From an uncultured Peptoniphilus sp. (lineage in GTDB: Bacteria; Bacillota; Clostridia; Tissierellales; Peptoniphilaceae): a stretch of 64,000 nucleotides of DNA. Below, one piece after another: positions 60,336 to 64,000 of the stretch (positions are counted from its first letter, which is position 1; every line of letters starts with the position of its first letter). The stretch lies in the NCBI RefSeq assembly GCF_943913915.1, contig NZ_CALUAA010000001.1, positions 159,273 to 223,272 of the forward strand, in the 5' to 3' direction. Position numbers and translations under genes: made by a program. The notes under the pieces were generated by a model. It searched no databases. It was not told the origin of the DNA and saw only the letters and a list, made by a program, of their open reading frames with translations.

Positions 60336-61235
60336 TCAGTCATAAGTCTTTTTCATATGAAGATCGTGTACCTTTATAAATTTCGGAAAGGAGTGGAGAA
60401 CACTTTCAACTTGGCTCGGATTAAAGGCGACTGAAACCCCCTCCGGCATATCTCCGAGAATCAGCCCGTCACAGGATAGATGTCCTTCGATCTTGCAACC
60501 GGGCTTTAAGATGCATACACCTTTAACCTGAAGATCTCCTTGAACAACTGCATCTTCATTGATAAAAACAAGCCCTTTCATGGCAACCGGCGACTTTAAA
60601 AGGACACTACCTTTCAAGAATCCTCGTATGGGAAAAGAAGAACTAAAAGTTCCAATCTCCTCCTCACCTCGAATGATGTGATATCGCCTGTCCGAATATT
60701 CGATGCGATCGCCATTTTGAGTGATCCAGAGCGCATCATTTGGTCCTTTCATATAGGACGGATTACTTTCAAGGGATTTAATCCACGAGGACACGATTTC
60801 CTGAAAGCCATCGTCGTCATAATCTATATGTCCACTCTCATCATAAAAGACGGGATTTACAAGCTCACCGTTTAAATAGGCTGTGGCTAGAATTCCCTTG
60901 TATTTTGCACGTGTGGAAAGAGAAAAACCGGAATATTTTCCGTCCTCTTCAATTCGTTTAAGGGTAGCCGATTGGGCACTCACCTCTTTATAACTCGGCC
61001 GAGAAATCTCTTGCGTCGCCCTGTTCATTACAGATACAAGCTTTTCTTCATTCAGATTACGCCAAGCTAAATAGGCAAGTGATTCCGCATAGTAGCCACT
61101 TTGAACGCTGTCCCCTGCTACCCTCTCCGTTACGGATTGAGTCTCAATTCGTGAAAATAAATAGAGACAAAGAAGAGATAATATGGAAAAAATCATAACG
61201 GCCATTAATGAAACGGAACCGGATCGTTTACTCAT
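60336..61235 (-). CDS. PilX/GspK-like pilus protein with bactofilin-like C-terminal part
   Basis: The 299-residue protein starts with a short leader-like KRSG and a hydrophobic helix (residues 9-30), but the usual Glu at +5 is missing, as in GspK/PilX tip proteins. A middle region (about 35-195) follows. Residues about 205-265 show repeated short hydrophobic beta units around Gly (GSVLLKSP, GLVFINEDAVVQGDLQVKG, GCKIEGHLSCDG) as in polymer-forming bactofilin repeats. Likely a minor pilin at the fibre tip. Overlaps the preceding gene by eight bases. Confidence 0.7.
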   Translation of the reverse strand: MSKRSGSVSLMAVMIFSILSLLCLYLFSRIETQSVTERVAGDSVQSGYYAESLAYLAWRNLNEEKLVSVMNRATQEISRPSYKEVSAQSATLKRIEEDGKYSGFSLSTRAKYKGILATAYLNGELVNPVFYDESGHIDYDDDGFQEIVSSWIKSLESNPSYMKGPNDALWITQNGDRIEYSDRRYHIIRGEEEIGTFSSSFPIRGFLKGSVLLKSPVAMKGLVFINEDAVVQGDLQVKGVCILKPGCKIEGHLSCDGLILGDMPEGVSVAFNPSQVESVLHSFPKFIKVHDLHMKKTYD

Positions 61236-61752
61236 AGCCGCCTCGCAAAGATATAGAGCGGGAATATTCTTTTCCGCCCCGCTTTAATAGAATAATCAAG
61301 AGATCGTCCCGCCTCTCGAAATGAAGGTTTTCTACCTCGTCCAAAATTATATTTCTCACACCCGGCCGTCTGCCAATTTTCTCCTTATCATACTTTGCGC
61401 GGTAATAATCACCGTAACGGGAAAGTGTTCCATCTTGTAAGAGATAGCTAACAACTTTATGTCCGTTCTCTCCCTTTTCCCTAACATAAAACTGTAAGCA
61501 CTCATTTTCTATATAGTAAATTTCATCGGCGCCTCGAACTTCATCGATCATGGATTGAAGGGCAAAATAGTCGTCATTTGTTCGCGTCATGTTACGGCTG
61601 AGTCCTGAAGAGGTATTGAGCGAGGTCAGTAAGATATTTCCGAGAACGGCCATTAAAATCGAGCCTATGGCCAATGCAAGCATAAGTTCAAGGAGTGTAA
61701 ATGCTCTTTTTCGGCCGAAGGCCCCAAAAGAGAAGTTTCCCAGTTTTTTCAT
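61228..61752 (-). CDS. Minor prepilin, GspJ/PilW-like
   Basis: The 174-residue protein has a leader ending KRA before FTLLELMLALAIG, with Glu at +5 present and Ala instead of Gly at -1. A pilin helix (about 16-38) and a C-terminal beta domain follow. ATG at 61752 follows GGAGGTCTTTC and gives the shortest leader of a reasonable length. Overlaps the neighbouring minor-pilin gene by 65 bases. Confidence 0.82.
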   Translation of the reverse strand: MKKLGNFSFGAFGRKRAFTLLELMLALAIGSILMAVLGNILLTSLNTSSGLSRNMTRTNDDYFALQSMIDEVRGADEIYYIENECLQFYVREKGENGHKVVSYLLQDGTLSRYGDYYRAKYDKEKIGRRPGVRNIILDEVENLHFERRDDLLIILLKRGGKEYSRSISLRGGYE

Positions 61753-62005
61753 GAAAGACCTCCACCTGCTCCAGTCCGTCACTGTAATCTTCTATTTTAA
61801 TGCGGCAATCTTTTGACTCTATGGTTTCATAGGCCATTGCCGCTTCCATCAGATTTTCCGCCTCACACATAGTATCCCGCTCTCGATTCAATCGAGTAAA
61901 CTGAAGGGCACTTCCTCCGAGTGCCGCCATCAACATGACAATTAATAGTGCCACAATCGCAAGACTTATAATAACCTCAATTAAACTGAATGATTTACTT
62001 TTCAT
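61688..62005 (-). CDS. Minor prepilin, GspI/PilV-like
   Basis: The 105-residue protein has a very short leader, MKSKS before FSLIEVIISLAIVALL, with Glu at +5 and Ser at -1. The pilin domain is small. It overlaps both neighbours, indicating tight translation coupling in the minor-pilin set. Confidence 0.82.
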   Translation of the reverse strand: MKSKSFSLIEVIISLAIVALLIVMLMAALGGSALQFTRLNRERDTMCEAENLMEAAMAYETIESKDCRIKIEDYSDGLEQVEVFHEKTGKLLFWGLRPKKSIYTP

Positions 62006-62438
62006 GAAACTTCTCCACTCGAATACGACTGTTAACAGGAGAAAGTATTAAGCCGTAGGTATTCTTTCCTATTTCAAAATACATCGTTCCGCTGTTAGAC
62101 GGTCTTCCAGATGAGGAAAAACTGAAACTGTCCTTTTTATTTGAAGTATTACTTCTTAAAAAAACCAGATTCTTTTCGTAGGGCGTCGATTTTTCAGGGG
62201 AATATTTTGTCTGTTGAATATAACCATCCTGTGTAAAGAACATGGTCGTTCTTTGTCTGTCCACCATGGCTCTTCGTCTCAAATCACTAAGCTCCCCCGC
62301 CATCATATGTAATTGGCGTTCAGCTTTAAATTGCCGAACGCCATAAAGGCCTAAGGTCGCCACAGCTACGGTCATGGCTAAAATAGCGATAACGGTAAGC
62401 ACTTCCAGGAGCGTCATGGCCTGTTTTTTATTTTTCAT
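61995..62438 (-). CDS. Minor prepilin, GspH/FimT-like
   Basis: The 147-residue protein has leader MKNKKQA before MTLLEVLTVIAILA, with Glu at +5 and Ala at -1. A helix and beta domain (GRPSNSGTMYFEIG) as in FimT/GspH follow. An upstream in-frame ATG at 62456 gives a 13-residue leader; neither has a strong ribosome site. FimT-type proteins can bind DNA in competent bacteria, which is suggestive here. Confidence 0.82.
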   Translation of the reverse strand: MKNKKQAMTLLEVLTVIAILAMTVAVATLGLYGVRQFKAERQLHMMAGELSDLRRRAMVDRQRTTMFFTQDGYIQQTKYSPEKSTPYEKNLVFLRSNTSNKKDSFSFSSSGRPSNSGTMYFEIGKNTYGLILSPVNSRIRVEKFHEK

Positions 62439-63849
62439 GGGATAGAATTTGAACATTTTTCATCGGAATGCTCACCGATGCTTCGCCGGGATCTTGGAAT
62501 TTATAGCGCATTTGCACGGCACGCACGGTGCCGTCCATACCGTTTAAGGGAAAGAAGAGGCGCGTAAATCCGTCCCCTACATCTGTTTTACGGACAGGCA
62601 ATACTTCTTTTGTGCGGCCTTCAAGATCTGAAAGTAGAAGACTGTATTCACCGCCTACATTCGGGTCTGGTACAATGTCGATTGAAAATTCGTAACCGTT
62701 TTTCGGCAAATAGAACCCGCCCGTATCGAGGAAAATTTCCCGTTGAACGGCTTGACCTTCCTCCCCGAGTGCCGGTGTTGTAAAGACTAAATTACCGATG
62801 CGTTTTTCTTTGGGCATCTCTTCGGTACTGTCGGTATCGAGAGATACTTCAAACGTACCGTCACCTGTTGCCGTCAAAAATGTATCGATTACGGAATAGC
62901 GGGTAATCGGCGGCGCAAAGTATGTCGTCTCAGATCTCATGGGTGGCTTTTCCGATTGGGGTTTCACTTGATCTTTTTTAGCAGGGCTCGCCGGCTTTTT
63001 GGCTCCGTGCTTTTGCGTTGAGGAAGTGCCGGAGCTTTTGGATGTGCTTGAGCTCGAGCTCGTACTCGTCGAAGGACGCACAGTGGTAGAGGGCGTTTTA
63101 TTATAAGAGTAAGAGGTACCCGTCGATCGTGAGGGCGTCCAACTTCCTGAAGTTGCTGAAGAAGTACTCGTTGAACCTGAACTGCTACCCGTCGTCGGCG
63201 TCGCCGTAGTTTCAGGCGTTTGAGCAGGCGTAGACGGAGCAGAAGGAGCCGGGGATTCGATATCTTTAGCTTCCAAACTATTATCTACGATCTCATATGG
63301 AATAGAAAGACGAATCGTCGTAGATTCCATATTTGAAGGGTCTTTGATGTAAGAAACGGAATCCATTACAACTTTATAAGGTAGAGATTCTAAAGTTTCC
63401 AAGTATTGCGTCAAGGTTTCAGCGGGGCCGTTGTGCTCAATGACGACATTTAAATTGCCTTCGCTCCCATCCCCGCTTACAACTTCTTCATTCGCTATGG
63501 CGACATTGGGATCCGATGCAATATCGTCTTCCAATGCTTTTTCCACATCGGTCTCTTTAAGAAGAGGCTTCGTATTCTGAACCTGTTCCTCATTCGCCTC
63601 CTGAGCGTGGGCAACCGAGGTTTTCATTGCGGCCTTTAACGCTTCCTGCTCGGCCAAGGGTGCATGAATAAAGGCACCGTAGCCGATGCCGCATGTAGCG
63701 GCGATAAGAAGAGTAGCCAGGGCAGCCTGTTCTTTTTTTGAAACCTCGCCCCGTTTCATACGTGCAAAAGTATCTTTTAAAATAGGTTTTAATTCATCAT
63801 TTCGATCGGGAATATTGTTTTTCCGAAAAGGTAAAAAATCAAAGTTCAC
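62428..63849 (-). CDS. PilO-like pilus assembly protein with long Ser/Thr-rich linker
   Basis: The 473-residue protein starts at a GTG behind GAGGTGATCAC. It has a short cytoplasmic part and one membrane helix (about 42-62, ATLLIAATCGIGYGA). A coiled-coil-like and alpha/beta region follows with LTQYLETLESLPYKVVMDSVSY (PilO-like, about 145-165). Then comes a low-complexity linker of Ser, Thr, Pro and Gly (about 195-300) and a C-terminal beta-rich domain (about 320-470). PilO normally pairs with PilN outside the membrane. The linker and C-terminal domain are extra. It is first in the minor-pilin operon. Confidence 0.72.
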   Translation of the reverse strand: MNFDFLPFRKNNIPDRNDELKPILKDTFARMKRGEVSKKEQAALATLLIAATCGIGYGAFIHAPLAEQEALKAAMKTSVAHAQEANEEQVQNTKPLLKETDVEKALEDDIASDPNVAIANEEVVSGDGSEGNLNVVIEHNGPAETLTQYLETLESLPYKVVMDSVSYIKDPSNMESTTIRLSIPYEIVDNSLEAKDIESPAPSAPSTPAQTPETTATPTTGSSSGSTSTSSATSGSWTPSRSTGTSYSYNKTPSTTVRPSTSTSSSSSTSKSSGTSSTQKHGAKKPASPAKKDQVKPQSEKPPMRSETTYFAPPITRYSVIDTFLTATGDGTFEVSLDTDSTEEMPKEKRIGNLVFTTPALGEEGQAVQREIFLDTGGFYLPKNGYEFSIDIVPDPNVGGEYSLLLSDLEGRTKEVLPVRKTDVGDGFTRLFFPLNGMDGTVRAVQMRYKFQDPGEASVSIPMKNVQILSHEK

Positions 63850-63867
63850 GTGATCACCTCTATAAAT

Positions 63868-63896
63868 ATTGTACCATCGCCTTCACCCGGTGTCGA
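63868..63896 (-). promoter_or_regulatory. Promoter of the minor-pilin operon
   Basis: On the minus strand TCGACA (63891-63896), 17-base spacer, TACAAT (63868-63873), about 20 bases before the GTG start. The rest of the gap to 63948 shows nothing else clear. Confidence 0.75.
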
Positions 63897-63948
63897 CGAA
63901 TCCACAGTTTTTTCACAGGATTAGAAAGATAAAAAGAGGCCCGCCAAA

Positions 63949-64000
63949 TGCACTGACCCCCAAAAGTTGGACTTAAAAACCAACTTAAGGAGGTCAGTTT
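63949..64000 (+). mobile_element. Left end of an IS3-family-like insertion sequence, cut by window edge
   Basis: TGCACTGACCCCCAAAAG opens with the TG terminus and GACCCC-AAAAGTTGGAC core of IS3-family (IS150-type) inverted repeats. It is followed by AAGGAGG, a ribosome site for a transposase orfA that would begin just beyond the window on the plus strand. Only the end is seen, so family is from the repeat alone. Confidence 0.7.

Noticed and set aside
63010..63250. Tandem repeat suggestive of a CRISPR or surface-repeat array
   Set aside because: It codes for the Ser/Thr/Pro linker of the PilO-like protein; units are irregular and there are no spacers.

Overview
The window is a gene-dense, moderate-GC chromosome segment from a Gram-positive anaerobe of the Clostridia/Tissierellia type. 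The evidence is a SCIFF peptide with its radical-SAM maturase, HemZ, a YlxM-Ffh signal-recognition pair, a T-box in front of asnA, Bacillus-like promoters and strong AGGAGG ribosome sites. A Peptoniphilaceae-like coccus is my best guess from gene content and order; I cannot confirm it without a search. Nearly all genes are on the minus strand. The exception is a four-gene plus-strand operon (recX, a GIY-YIG protein, and a two-part threonine/serine exporter at 8059-10180).

Reading in the direction of transcription (right to left). (1) 63949-64000 is the start of an IS3-like insertion sequence, cut by the window edge. (2) 60336-63849 is an upstream type IV pilus operon: a PilO-like protein with a Ser/Thr-rich linker, three minor prepilins and a PilX/GspK-like protein. 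efp and an acidic CD1247-type protein follow. (3) 47947-59158 is an operon of yraN, comM, dprA and topA continuing into pilB, pilC, a major pilin, pilD, a fused PilM-PilN protein and an AIR-synthase-like protein. This physically joins DNA-uptake/processing genes to the pilus machine. (4) 46009-47857 holds a secreted amidase and rdgB. (5) 45754-45951 holds tRNA-His and tRNA-Leu, with a clear promoter and terminator. (6) 37572-45489 is plsX, acpP, rnc, a radical-SAM gene, smc and ftsY. (7) alr follows, then the SRP/ribosome operon ylxM, ffh, rpsP, khpA, rimM, trmD, rplS behind a consensus TTGACA-17-TATAAT promoter. (8) 28556-32138 is a GH18 cell-wall-type protein, a zinc phospholipase C family protein, and asnA under a T-box. 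(9) 10230-28497 is a long run: a protein of unknown function, ruvCAB, a SpoIID-like protein, queA, tgt, yajC, the SCIFF peptide, scfB, recJ, relA, dtd, an MBL hydrolase, hemZ, a divergent Mur ligase, aspS and an RseC-like protein. (10) 1-7928 is an FHA-RodA-PBP elongation module leading into ispD, ispF, fba, tal and glpX, then rpmE and yqhQ.

Functional themes are peptidoglycan synthesis and remodelling, the isoprenoid and triose/hexose-phosphate steps that feed it, recombination and replication upkeep, tRNA modification, and a Gram-positive type IV pilus with competence proteins. No CRISPR array, prophage or complete transposon is present. No gap over 300 bases lacks a gene. The largest non-coding stretches are the T-box leader (about 220 bases) and the region upstream of plsX (about 260 bases).

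The most unusual points are: a recurring junction in which a terminator hairpin and U-run lead straight into the next gene's Shine-Dalgarno; the PilM-PilN fusion and the odd prepilin cleavage sites; a Mur ligase with altered signature motifs; a perfect palindrome over the -10 of the comM-dprA-pilus promoter; and a promoter buried in the rplS terminator.
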